From Plakobranchus ocellatus (Eukaryota; Mollusca; Gastropoda; Plakobranchidae), in assembly GCA_019648995.1 (NCBI GenBank), contig BLXT01000403.1, positions 994,644-1,014,666 on the forward strand: 20,023 nt of DNA. The letters run 5' to 3'. Below are positions 1 to 9,975 of this stretch, in pieces (position 1 is the first letter of the stretch; each line of letters starts with the position of its first letter). A program made the translations under genes and the position numbers. The notes under the pieces are model-generated. The model worked only from the letters and a program-made list of their open reading frames with translations, had not been told where the DNA came from and made no database searches.

Positions 1-215
1 TATCCATTTCATCAGTGTCAGGTGCTTGAAAGTAAAAATAATGAAATCAGAGCTTCCAGACAGTCTACAATTGTAGGAGTCACATTTGGGCTTAATCTTT
101 GTCCATTGTAGATCTAGACTCGGACTCAGATTCAGACGACAATCAACAACCTGTTCGTTTTCCGGCTGCTAAGCAAAGGAGGGTTCACAGTGACGATCTT
201 CCAGCTTGGTCTGAG

Positions 216-1012
216 GTAAGTGGGCCTGGAGGTGAAAGAGTTGGTGTTGTTTTCTGTGCACAACAAAGATTCTAGATCAAATAATCTTGATCTAGTTTCC
301 AGTGTTTCCTTCTTTCAAACCCAGGTGTAGACTATGGATTTCCAAGTCCACCAAAATCCTGTATAGATCTAAAATCCCAGACTGAAGTCAAGGCTCATAA
401 ACTGGGTTCCTGGGTTCCAATGCATAATCTAGATTTAGACTCTGCCAGTGTAGATTTCAGTTCCAATCTATATCCGGAACTGATGGTGTATTGTACAACT
501 GAATCTAGTCAAAGTTTATATAAATCTAGAGGTTTGAGGCTATAAAGTTAAATGTAAGCTTATTTATTATTATTATATTATTTGTCTTTATTCATTATGA
601 CTGCAGCCCATTGTGGCCTCAAGATTGGAGTGCGAGTATTCGTAAAATTTCATGTGTATATTTTTTTTAAAAATGATGGCTATTCAGTAATTCAAGCAAA
701 TAATGCAGATCTCTCGGCATTCCTCTATATTTACAATTAGGCTAGAGTTTGTTTATGAGAGCACTTGTCTGCACTGCTATAATCGATGTACATATGGAGA
801 TTGGCTAGGCCTGGCTTTTACTCTACTATTGTAACTTTAGGGCCTTCAACTACTAGATCTATTACTACTACTACTGTTGCAACTACTAAGCCTAAACTGC
901 AACAACGATTAATATTATTCTGCTACTGCTGCTACCACTACGACTACTACTACTTTTTCTTGGATTATACTTATAAAGATTGTGCTAAAATATTAATTGA
1001 TTTTTTTTTTAG
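216..1012 (+). other. spliceosomal intron of the piggyBac-like gene
   Basis: The donor is CTGAG|GTAAGT at 216 and the acceptor is a run of ten T followed by AG at 1011-1012. Joining at these sites keeps the reading frame exactly (phase 0) between the acidic N-terminal exon and the transposase exon. The 797-bp interior is AT-rich, with several TCTAGATC-like palindromes and a trinucleotide repeat tract. I saw no other gene in it. Confidence 0.75.
838..956 (+). repeat. degenerate ACT/TGC trinucleotide tract
   Basis: The stretch is dominated by imperfect ACT, TAC and CTG/CTA triplets, for example TTACTACTACTACTG near 870 and CTACGACTACTACTAC near 940. It is an imperfect microsatellite inside the piggyBac intron. 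The open frame running through it (786-1016) is explained by this low-complexity composition and is not called as a gene. Confidence 0.6.
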
Positions 1013-1861
1013 GTAGCTGAAGGAGAAACCAGTGCTAATAGCTTCAGATTTATGCCTCCAAATGGAGTTGGGCTACTGGTGGATCTCACAGCAAAATCTT
1101 CACCTTTGCATGCGTTCCAGGTTTTGTTCACACAACAAGTTGTCCACTTCTTGTTGGCAGCCATCAATACTTATGCAGACCATAGATGTGCCCTCAACCG
1201 TCCACCATGAAAGCAGTCTGTCTTTTCAAATTGGTACCCTGTAAAAGAGTCTGAACTTTACAAGTTTCTAGCTGCTGTGATACAGATAGGAATTGATAGG
1301 TCTGCTTCTATCTGCCTCTGCTGGGCCTCTGCGGAGTTGCCTAGCTACAAACTGTGGTACAGCAAGATGTTTGCTAGGCCAAGATTTGAGGCTCTGTTTC
1401 ACAGCATGTTTCATTGCTCGAAATCTGCCATAGGTATACTGAAGGAAAAGGTAGAGCCCTTCACGGATATGCTCTTGCAGAATTTCCGCAGTGCTTTCTA
1501 TCCCTACCAGAACCTGGCTCTTGATGAGATGGTGGTCGGATTCCATGGTGGGTGGGTTTATAAGATGTTCAACCTGTCTAAACCAAAGAAATACCACATA
1601 AAAGTGTTTGGTTTGTGTGATAGTTCTACAGGCTATGTATTGAACTTGATTACATATTTTGGTGAGCAAACATCGTACAACCAGGAGCTAATCTTGATGG
1701 AAAGCAAGCTGTTAAAGTATTTGATACTTAACTTCAGCCTTTTTCAAAAGGACATCATGTGTTTGCTGACAGGTACTAGACCACCTTGAAGCTCCTGAAC
1801 TACCTGTCAGCAAAAGGATTTTATTTTACAGGCACTGTAAATAAAACAGACAAGACTTTTC

Positions 1862-2223
1862 TCCCCTGGTGCAGACATTCCAATCACATGGCTCCATCCG
1901 GAGCTCCATGAAATAGTCACTACCAACATGATATACAGGATATAAGGTGAGCACAATGTAACTATACCATGCATGAAAAAAGCAACCCAATGTTTGCTGG
2001 TCACTTAGGCTTGTAAAATACTCAAATTAGTTTTGATAAATAGTGTGGCAAAAGATGATCTTTTAATTGGCTTTGCTTTGGCTATTGATTAAAGTATCAG
2101 AGTAAATGAAATCATTGCAATTGCAATTTGTAACTGTTTTAAATCTTGGATCTAATCTAATCTAAAGATCATCTTGATCTAAATGAAAGAAACAAAAGTT
2201 ACTTAGCAAATAGATTTGGAACA
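1862..2223. other. unassigned sequence between the piggyBac and Helitron remnants
   Basis: The first part (to about 2000) probably holds the unrecognisable tail of the piggyBac coding region, although no C-terminal motif could be aligned in any frame. The rest is AT-rich, with a cluster of GATCTAA-type units at 2145-2185. Homology to the Helitron helicase begins abruptly at about 2224, so this stretch contains a breakpoint. Confidence 0.4.
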
Positions 2224-3180
2224 GGGGGCCGCACTATTCACAGCACTTTTAAGATGCCTTCTGACTTGCCAATTTGTTCAATAAAAAAAGAAACGTCACT
2301 TGCAAAACTCAAAGAATGCTGCTCAGCCATTGTGGATGAAGCACCTATGAGCAACAAGTTAGTATTTGAAGCCTTAAACAGATGTCTTCGTGACATCAAC
2401 AGGCAAAGATGAGATGGGGGGTTTGCAACTCTTCTCTGCGGAGACTTTAGACAAATCTTACTTGCCATGCATGGCAAAGCAAGAGCAAACATTGTAAACT
2501 CATGCCTTATAAGTTCACTCATGGGTCAAGTGGTCAAGACAATGAAGTTAACAAACATGAGAGTTCATGTCAGAGGTGAGGCTAAAGCAGGCAAATGTGC
2601 TAGTCTTTTACAGAACCTTGAAATGGAAATCACCCTGCCTGCAGTGAGCCTGATTCTATCTCCATTCAACAATTTGGATCAACTGTGACTACAACTGAAG
2701 CTCTCATCAATGCTGTCTTTCCAAATTTTGTAAACAACTATTCAGACCCAGAATGGTAGGCAGAAAAAGCAATTTTGGCACCTTTGAATAATAAGGTGGC
2801 CAGTGTCAATGAGAAAATGATCAACATGGTGCCAGACAACTGTTCTACGTTTACGTTTATAGACAGCACCCTCACTGAGAAAAAAACTGTACACTGAATT
2901 TCTCAATTTAATGGAATTTGCAGGTCTACCCTCACACAAGCTTAGGATAAAACTTAGGATGCTAGTTATGATGATGAGATCCCTGATAGCTCCTTCTGTG
3001 ATGAAGGGTACCAGATATACCGTCACCAAGATCTCAGAAAATACAGTAATTGTTAAAATTGCATCAGGGCCTAACAAGGGAGAAGAACATTTAATCCTTT
3101 GAATATCTCTACAGCCTTCTTAAACAACTTCGCCTTAGTTTCAGTTCACTTTTGTTAGGCAACAATTCACCATTCAGATA
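2224..3180 (+). pseudogene. Helitron Rep/helicase remnant, Pif1-like helicase part
   Basis: Helitrons are rolling-circle transposons whose protein joins a Rep nuclease to a Pif1-type 5'-3' helicase; only helicase sequence is visible. In order: GGRTIHSTFKMP at 2224, IVDEAPM (Walker B), LLCGDFRQIL (motif III), LTNMRV, then TTEALINAVFPNF, RaILAP-like ILAPLNNKVASVNEKM, and YTEFLNLMEFAGLPSHKL with a following GTRYTVTKISENTVIVKI. The GPNKGEEHLIL segment and a degraded RQQFTIQI continue to about 3180. Breaks: TGA 2410-2412, a frame change between about 2610 and 2640, TAG 2757-2759, a return to the first frame at about 2890, and several stops after 3100. The Walker A segment and the Rep domain are missing upstream. 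No Helitron 5'-TC or 3'-CTRR hairpin end was located. It is certainly a relic and not an active element. Confidence 0.9.
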
Positions 3181-3189
3181 TGTACACCC

Positions 3190-4388
3190 CCTATCATATT
3201 CATAACTCAGGGACTAACCATGACATATATCTTTTTCTTTTTCCCATGTCCAGAACATACAAACAATAAATCAGTATGGATATTGACACCTGATAAGCAA
3301 ACATGTAATGTTTATCCAGAAGCTTTGCCAAGACATAAATTTGGGATCTAGGTCTGTATTACCTATTACCAATAATGTAAACAATGATCAAAATCATCAA
3401 AATCCATGCCCATCAGCCAAAAAAAATCAGACTGGGAGACAAAAGAAGCATCAGGAAAGAACAGAAACTACTCAAGATGGATTTATATATATACATGGGT
3501 TATGGCCTATTCTTCAAATTTCTAGAATCTTGCCTGCTTTGTTCAGAATGCAACGTCATAGCTTGTTGTGCGAAATCTCTGCAATGCAGAATGAATTTGC
3601 TCACGACTTAGTAATAAAGTACAGCAATTGTAAAGATTGGGAAATCATCACCCATAACAGTAATCCGATCCGCTCTTCAAGTGAGCAGACAAATAGCAAA
3701 CAGCGTACAAACAAGCTTACTAGCAATAAAATAGATCTAGCAATTGTAAAGAAAAAGGAATTCCAGCAAGAAAAGATAAGTTCATGATATGTGTGAAATG
3801 TGTGGCCTGAAATGAAATTTAGTTTTGTCCTGAATGAGTGTGAAAGCTTAATCATTTATAAAGTAATGCCTAGAAGGAAAGTAAAAATCCTTGACACTTT
3901 GATAAACACTAACAAAGCGAAGGCATTTTGTTTGGGCTGGTCGTCAGTCAATACAGAAACCAAAAAGTCTACAACAGAAGACACAAAAGAAAAAGAAGTT
4001 TTTGGTGACTAGGATATGTTCAATCATCCTGAGGAAGCTGGAATATTACATGGATGAGAGAGCAGCTGACAAAAAGAAAAAGTGGTGAATTGCAAGACGC
4101 ATAGAGATGAGATGTTACCATGTGATGGGAAATTAAGAAAAGGTGTGCGTCACCTGCACTGTGTTATTGGATTTTCACACATATGTCATAAATGCTTTAA
4201 ACAAGTTGGATTTTGTTCCAAACCAAGAAGTTAAACACTTGCTACTCTCCTACTGTGAGATGTGTCTGACGTCTTTGGCCCAGCAGGGATTACAGACGAT
4301 TACAGAACCAGTGAGAGGCAGTTTGTTATGAAAAGGGAATAAAGAGCACCATCAAGTCCTGCAAAGACAGTTGAATTAATGGATTATT
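3190..4388. other. no recognisable gene
   Basis: This 1.2-kb stretch contains open frames of up to 159 codons (3308-3787), rich in Lys, Gln, Asn and Ser. They match no family I know, lack a convincing start context and overlap one another in different frames. A second frame at 3800-4012 and one at 4143-4331 are equally anonymous. They could be eroded coding remnants of another element, but I cannot support a call. Confidence 0.3.
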
Positions 4389-4458
4389 ATTCTATATGCC
4401 CAGAGACTGGTCCACTAAGGTCACGTGAGGTAGATGCTGACCCCTAAGTAAGCATCAC
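4389..4458 (+). repeat. solitary copy of a dispersed repeat shared with 12.2-12.6 kb
   Basis: It begins ATTCTATATGCCCAGAGACT and continues through CCACTAAGGTCACGTGAG and GATGCTGACCCCTAAGTAAG. The same series, with few mismatches, occurs inverted at 12475-12537. Shorter parts occur at 12316-12351 (+) and 12235-12270 (-). This copy lacks the outer 45 bp (AGAAGGGTAAACGAG...) found in the 12.3-kb element, so it is a partial or related family member. Confidence 0.85.
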
Positions 4459-5403
4459 TTTTGATGTTGCTTCCTGAGTGAGCAGTCGCCCTTTTCTTCG
4501 TGCAAAATTTATATCCATTCCATTAATTTCTCCAGTTCTTTTATGGGTGCTATTGTTACCCACATATACCGATATATATATATAATTTTAAACCTTTAAC
4601 ACTTAGATATATCATTCATTAACTTTTAGTGCATCATATTTCTTAATCTTCGTGACAACTGGAATTGGGTAAGTGAAGCACTTCTAATTATTGGCGAGTA
4701 TGATGGCATAGGATGACTTGGATGGGATCTAGGATGTGACCTAGAAATCACATATCTATGTCACACGTTATCTTTATCTCAAGTGTCTTAGGCTTGTATT
4801 TTCTGATCTCAGTGATCATTACTAGTCGAGATCACTATTTATTAAATTGGCTCCACCTGCTCCTTTATTTGGGGCAGGAATATCCAGCAAAGTTTGTGTA
4901 GGTCACGAACCTGTTTGCAGATGCATGCACTCAGGTCATGCACGGACCACGTACAGACGGAATGTAGGTCAGCTACTAGCTCGATCTAGGGCAGATGCTA
5001 ATTTTGCAATAACATAATCCATGATTCTGTTTATGAATTTTACGCAAATTATAGATGGCTAGTTAGGCTAATTTTCGCCTAGGCCATACTGCAGCATGAC
5101 ATTGAATCTCGATTAGTAGGCTACTGTTGGTAAATTGATTTTTCAACATGCTTTTCAATTACCTGCCGTGAAATCATTACTTATTGTTCAGTTTCAAACT
5201 GACTCGGACAGGGGATCTACACATTACAGTTGTATAAACTGTTTCCAAAAGTTTCAGTTTATGGGCTTTGAATCATAAACGGACTGACAGACATACTTTA
5301 AACATTCAAATTAGCTAACTGCACTTTACAGTTTCCACCCCTTCTAACACTTACATAAATAATGCTCCGCTTTGTCGTTATCATTTACCATTCCTCACTG
5401 AGC
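4459..5403. other. unassigned; possible 5' flank or untranslated region of the DIRS-like element
   Basis: I found no coding similarity. The last 200 bp carry several short echoes of CAGTTT and AAACTG (about 5190-5335), which may be part of the element's 5' non-coding end. The terminal repeats expected of a DIRS element were not found by eye in this stretch or beyond 10.6 kb. A short (TA)n run lies near 4571-4583. Confidence 0.3.
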
Positions 5404-6638
5404 ATGGCCGACCTCCAACAGGAACTCCAGTCCATAAAGGATCAGCTGTCACGTCGCTAGTGACAAAAATATTGCCTGTGGTAGCAGAGCTAAAGGAGGC
5501 GTTTGATGCCTACAAGGACATGCAGGAGGACATGGAAACTGGCTCAGTAGCGGGCTTGTCTACCCCCCAACCAGGCCCATCAGGATTGGAGGCAACGCTT
5601 GTACAGTCCCCTCAACCTGGGGCAGATGATGTGGCTTCACAGCCGGGCACAGTAACTGTCAGTAGCCATCTAGAAGCTGATCCACTGCCACAGGCATCAG
5701 CATCATCCATACCTTCAAAGCACACTAGTATAGCAGCGTTACAGCACCTAACTGGAGTCATCAAGACAGGCCAGATACAGCTGAATCAAGAGTTGGCTGA
5801 TAGCCTTCACAAGGTCTTGGTGCACGGACTGGACCAGGAAACAAGATCAAATCTCGACACGGACATTAAGCTGCCCTCGAACTGCAACCGGCTGGGAGTA
5901 CTGGGATGTAACCCAGAAATTTACAAACAAGCGTCAATGGAAATCAAAGCACGGACTGGACCAGGAAACAAGATCAAATCTCGACACGGACATTAAGCTG
6001 CCCTCGAACTGCAACCGGCTGGGAGTACTGGGATGTAACCCAGAAATTTACAAACAAGCGTCAATGGAAATCAAAGCCCATGACCGAGACCTAGATCTAC
6101 AAAATGTCCAGAAAACTTTGTTACATGGCATCTCGGCCATGGCTCAGGTTTTGTCAAATCATCAAATACATCAACGCAGGAGCTCTTAGCTGGGGCACTG
6201 ACGCTATGTGCTGATGCCTCCCACAGCTGGATGTCAGCAGGAGGAAAGCCTTTAAACCCTCCATCAAAGAGGAATTTAAAGCCCTCTGTATGGACGATTA
6301 CCCTGTAGAAGGCCTTCTTTTTATTAAAGACCTTGGGGACAAAATCAAAGCGATGGGAGATGCCAATCGCATTACAAAATCACTGAGCATGGACCCAGAA
6401 CACAGAAGGAAGACAGCCTTCCCTTTTTTAGGCAAAGCCACCCAGGCAAACACAGCAGTGGGATGGCTTACAACCGGCAAGGCCAGAATTGGCGCAACCC
6501 TTATCAGGGCAGATCAATTCGAGACTGGGGGGTGGTGCAACAACAACAGCAGAAGCAATGGGGGAACACTCGCTGGGGGAATCAAAAGAGCAAGAAAGGC
6601 CAGGGAAAAATGTAAGCACAAGGCACTTTTCAGACAAG
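5404..6638 (+). pseudogene. DIRS-like gag remnant
   Basis: The likely start is ATG 5404 (MADLQQELQSIKDQLSRR, coiled-coil-like). It hits TAG at 5458 and continues one frame over as ILPVVAELKEAFDAYKDMQ. Then follow a Pro/Ser/Gln-rich linker and a region ending KQASMEIKA. A 127-bp duplication shifts the frame here. Beyond it, in changing frames, are a segment ending ELLAGALTLCADASHSWMS, then SRRKAFKPSIKEEFKALCMD with LLFIKDLGDKIKAMGDANRI, and a basic Gln/Asn/Gly/Arg-rich tail (NWRNPYQGRSIRDWG, WGNTRWGNQKSKKGQGK). This layout resembles DIRS gag proteins: a helical core followed by a basic nucleic-acid-binding tail without zinc knuckles. There are at least three frame changes. I infer gag identity from position and layout more than from a diagnostic motif. 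Confidence 0.72.
5822..6077 (+). repeat. 127-bp exact tandem duplication inside gag
   Basis: Copy 1 (5822-5948) begins GCACGGACTGGACCAGGAAA and copy 2 (5949-6075) repeats it with no mismatch that I could see; identity runs to 6077. Because 127 is not a multiple of three, the duplication shifts the gag frame and ends the reading frame at 5996. Removing either copy would reconnect the frame into the following segment. The identity contrasts with the decay elsewhere in the element. Confidence 0.95.
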
Positions 6639-6639
6639 T

Positions 6640-7650
6640 GCGATAGCTTAACTAAAGACCCTTTCATTAGACAGACCATTTATGCAAAAACCAAAGCAAA
6701 AATGCTTACCAAAAGAACTCAAGTTCAATAAGGATGAAACAGAAGCAATGGAGTTAGATTTAGAAGACAGGGGGATAGTACAGAAATGTAGCTTAGAGGA
6801 AGGAGGTTTTTTTAATATGGTGTTCTAAGAGAGAAAAGTTCATCGCTTGAGGGCAATAAGAAGTACACGTTGATACTTAATGTCAAAGAACTGAACAAGT
6901 TTGTTATTTCAAGCCACTTTAAGATGGAAACATTGGATACATGCAGCCAGATGATGCACCCAAATTGTTTTATGGCAAGCTTGGATTTAAAAGAAAAGAT
7001 GCCTATTTTATAATCCCCATGCATGAAAGTAGTATAAAATACCTCAAATTTCAATATAATAATATTACCTACATCTTCTTAGGTTTGCTGCAAGGATTTA
7101 AAGACTCACCTAGGGTTTTCACCAAAATAATGAAACCTGTTCTGGCTCATCTACGGACAAAAGGAATTTTTATTAGCATCTATATTAATGATATATATGT
7201 ACAGGGTGAATCTTTTGAAACATGCAGATAGAATGTTGAACACACAAGGTACTTTCTTCAGGCATTAGGATTTGTTTTTTCAGAAAAAAATCTTCACCCA
7301 TCCCTACCCATACCTTACATTTTACATCATCTAGGATTTATTTTAGATTCAAAGTCAATGACGGTGTCTGTAGGAAAGCAGAAGAAAACTTGACTTAAAG
7401 TTAAAAACCTTATTAATGAGATGCTTCTGAAAACAGAATGTTCTATTCGACAATTAGCTAAACTTATTGGCTCTCTAGTTGCCACATTCCCTGCAGTTCC
7501 CTATAGACAGTTATATTACAGAGATATGGAGTTAACAAAAACAAGAGAGCTACATAAACAAGCTTATAAATTTGATAGCTTGATGAAGATAACACATGAG
7601 TGTAAGACAGAAATGCGGTGGTGGATGAAAGAGGGGGGTTGATTCTGTTA
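6640..7650 (+). pseudogene. DIRS-like reverse transcriptase remnant
   Basis: Copies the element RNA into DNA. Visible blocks in order are LTKDPFIRQT, ELKFNKDETEAMELDLEDRG (the amino end of the RT domain), YTLILNVKELNKFV, HFKMETLD and SLDLK/DAYFIIPMHESSIKYLKF. In the last, a 4-bp insertion near 6990-6997 breaks the conserved LDLKDAY motif. LLQGFKDSPRVFTKIMKPVL is the next fingers/palm block. The YxDD active-site box reads YINDIYV (7181-7201), so the first catalytic Asp is replaced by Asn (codon AAT 7187-7189). The connection continues with LGFVFSEKNL, LGFILDSKSMTVSV, then IRQLAKLIGSLVATFPAVPY and KTEMRWWMKEG. Breaks include TAG 7228-7231, TGA near 7390 and a G-run frameshift near 7635. It is inactive on sequence grounds. 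Confidence 0.88.
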
Positions 7651-8545
7651 AGCCTATAATCATTCCTAACCCACTGTATTCATTAACCACAGATTCCTCT
7701 AGATTAGGTTGGGGAGCTCATCTCGGATCAGCCGGGGCTTGCCAGGGGTTTTGGTCTAAAAGTAAAAGGGAGCAAGAATTACACATTTATGCGTTGGAGC
7801 TTAAAGCTGTTTATATGGGACTGCAAAGCTTATGTAATCACTTAGACAACTGCCATATACTTGATCATGTAGATAATACCACAGCAGTGGCTTACATTAA
7901 CAACATGGGAGGAACTCACTCATTACTATGTAAGAGTATTGCTAGAGATATTATATTATGGGCTAAAGTGCGCCAAATATGGCTTACACTTACAGCCACA
8001 TACATTGTTGGCAAAAATAACATGAAGGTAGATCAATTATCCCGCCACATTAATGACAACTTAGAATGGACTTTAACCCAGGACGCTTTTGATTGGTTGT
8101 GTTCAATCAAGGACATAGACACTCTCTCCATAGATTTATTTGCATCTTGCCTGAACAAAAACCCCATAGTTATGTGTCCCTTTACCCTGATGCAACAGCA
8201 GCATCACACAATGCTTTTACAATAAAATGGGAGGAATATGTCTACCTTTTCCCACCTTTTAACTTGATAGGCAGGGTGTTAGCAAAAATTAGACAGGATG
8301 CAACATACAAAGCCCTTTTAATAGTCCCTAAGTGGGAAACCCAGCCCTGGTTTCCTAAATTGCAAAGCATGATCACTCATCCACCTACTATGCTAAATAA
8401 TCCTATGTTTTCTTTGGTTCATCCAAGGAAACCAGGGGAGAGGCATCCACTAGACAACACACTCAACCTGATGGCTTGTGTCGTGTCAGGGAAAAATTTG
8501 CTGAGGATGGGTTGCAGACATGCCTACCCTTAAAAATTTTTTTGA
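7650..8545 (+). pseudogene. DIRS-like RNase H domain and C-terminal linker
   Basis: Degrades RNA in the RNA/DNA hybrid during reverse transcription. One open frame from about 7635 to 8225 carries all four expected acidic residues: Asp in LTTDSSRLGWGAH (7692-7694), Glu in YALELKAVYMGL (7797-7799), Asp in HVDNTTAVAYINNMGG (7872-7874) and Asp in KVDQLSRH (8031-8033). Next is EWTLTQDAFDWL with IDLFASCLN, the typical DIRS linker. At an A-run near 8155 the frame shifts, and the linker resumes as PDATAASHNAFTIKW, YLFPPFNLIGRVLAKIRQD and LLIVPKWETQPWFPKLQSM. This ends in LMACVVSGKNLL near 8510, where homology is lost. The RNase H is the best-preserved part of the element. Confidence 0.9.
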
Positions 8546-9975
8546 GGAACATCAAGGGCAAAAATGCGGAATATTATATAAAAATGCGGAACAAACCTGA
8601 ATATGACGGGAACTGACGCTGATTAAACATAAACAACAACAACAAAAAAAAAACCCATACAATTTGACTAAGTCATGTAAGTGCCAATTAATCACAGAGG
8701 TGTACCTTTAGGACGGGGGAGAGTGTGGAGGATATCAGTTCCTATTTAAATCAGCACAAACACTAAGCCAACTGCTTAACATTTAGCCTCCGTGCTTACA
8801 TTCCAATCTGTTTACATTAATGTTGAGTAAATCGGCCCTAGACTAACGACATTATAAAAAGAAAATTTGCCCTTAAAATTTTCATTCTACTCGTACTGCA
8901 AAGGCTTGTTTAACTTTGGGTAACGTATATCAATGTTACCATTGGAATTCAAATTCATTAACTTTTCTCAAATAGAAAATTCCATGAAACATTTCCCTTT
9001 TCCATCCCTAAGATGTGGATTGCCTCGATGCATTCTTTTCGAATACAGTACAATGCTGTTGTCTTTTGCGGATTGGAGCTTCTATGTAGACCATTTTCTT
9101 TTTGGTCATTTTGAAGAGTCGTAGATCTAGACTTATCCAAGATACGCAGGCCTGATTGTATTATATTAAAATCTAAATCTATGGATAGTTCATAGTATTA
9201 TCATAGGACTGGCAATGGCAAGAACTGGCAATGGCAAGAGCCTGGCATCAATCAGACAGGTTCGCACCGAGCCTAAGTTCAGTGCTGGGTTTATAACTTC
9301 TCTAGATATATATATAAGACTGCGCGTATAGTAGTCTCGAAGTCTAGATAATCATGTCTGACCACACCATTGACCTACAATAGTACAGTTGACAGATTTA
9401 AAACGGGAAAAATTATCCCAAAAATCTTTATTTCTATAAAAATTGAAATTCTGCTGGTCGCTGATTTCAAATTTGCCGTTAGAATTTTCGTATTTGCTTT
9501 CCTCGCAAAGATATGTCTGTTGAAATAAAACCCTAGTCCAGGTGAGTGACGTCACAGTGTGAATGATTGACCGTCAACGCGGCAACATGGTAGGCCTTTG
9601 CAATGATGTTCGTCTATAGATGTACTGCATCGATAGGTTTGCCCCAAACCACCCCAACCCCTCCTCAGTCTGCAAGATGCACGCTGGGTCTTATGAAAAA
9701 AGGTGTAGCAAAGAGCGCCATGCATTTAATAAGTTTGAAAAGTTTGTTGCAGTGTTATCGCCGTTATTTTTTTTCTCTAAGTCCTTTAATATTCTCGGTT
9801 ATTTATGCAGAGATGCGCCGCTAGACATCTAGACTAGGATTATTTCTGAGAGTATGACTGATCACAAATCGGTGAAATTCCGGATTTTGTGATAAAAATG
9901 TGGATTTCTGGAACGCAGGTCATTTTCTGGTAGAATTCCGGAACGAATCCGGAATTTCCGGAACGGTAGGCATGT
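8546..9975. other. non-coding spacer splitting the DIRS-like element
   Basis: I see no gene here. Features noted: AAAATGCGGAA occurs twice (8560-8590); an (AAC)n plus A10 tail at about 8625-8652 is preceded by GACGCTGATTAAACATAAAC, resembling the 3' tail of a LINE or SINE; a perfect tandem pair of the 16-mer ACTGGCAATGGCAAGA lies at 9208-9239; an 8-bp palindrome TGACGTCA is at 9547; and a cluster of TTCCGGAA-type words is at 9875-9967. The tail-like tract suggests that at least part of this DNA is an insertion between RNase H and recombinase. Confidence 0.5.
9875..9970. repeat. cluster of CCGGAA/TTCCGG words
   Basis: About five related words (AAATTCCGGATT, GATTTCTGGAACG, AATTCCGGAACGAA, TCCGGAATTTCCGGAACGG) are packed into 95 bp directly before the recombinase fragment. 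It looks like a degenerate short-period repeat or the end of a dispersed repeat. No function is assigned. Confidence 0.6.

Larger units (their letters stand above)
112..1861 (+). pseudogene. piggyBac-type transposase / PGBD-like gene remnant, two exons, broken
   Basis: Cut-and-paste transposase of the piggyBac family (DDE_Tnp_1_7 fold), or a domesticated PGBD derivative. Exon 112-215 encodes an acidic Ser/Asp-rich stretch (DLDSDSDSDD) and ends DLPAWSE. The second exon from 1013 continues in phase 0 and reads FRFMPPNG, then VLFTQQVVHFLLAAINTYAD, the usual N-terminal lead-in of the domain. Next come YQNLALDEMVVGFHGG, with the first catalytic Asp at 1523-1525, and KPKKYHIKVFGLCDSSTGYV, both strong family signatures. 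Breaks: TGA at 1208-1210 (probably a former CGA), a frameshift between about 1680 and 1690, TAA at 1729-1731 and TAG at 1777-1779. After the shift, GHHVFADRY supplies the second Asp at 1768-1770, followed by YFTGTVNKTDKTFLP. The third Asp and the Cys-rich C-terminus are not recognisable. The first exon is preceded by TTTGTCCATTGTAG, a plausible acceptor, so an earlier exon may lie outside the window. Family assignment is firm; mobile versus domesticated origin is open. Confidence 0.9.

Noticed and set aside
1268..1669. 133-codon minus-strand frame
   Set aside because: It is antisense to clear piggyBac transposase sequence with conserved motifs on the plus strand.
3308..3787. 159-codon plus-strand frame as a gene
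   Set aside because: No recognised motif, a low-complexity Lys/Gln/Asn/Ser-rich composition, no splice or promoter evidence, and an overlapping frame of similar quality.
9547..9554. TGACGTCA as a functional CRE promoter site
   Set aside because: A single 8-bp palindrome without an adjacent gene start or TATA context can occur by chance in 20 kb. It is noted only in the spacer entry.
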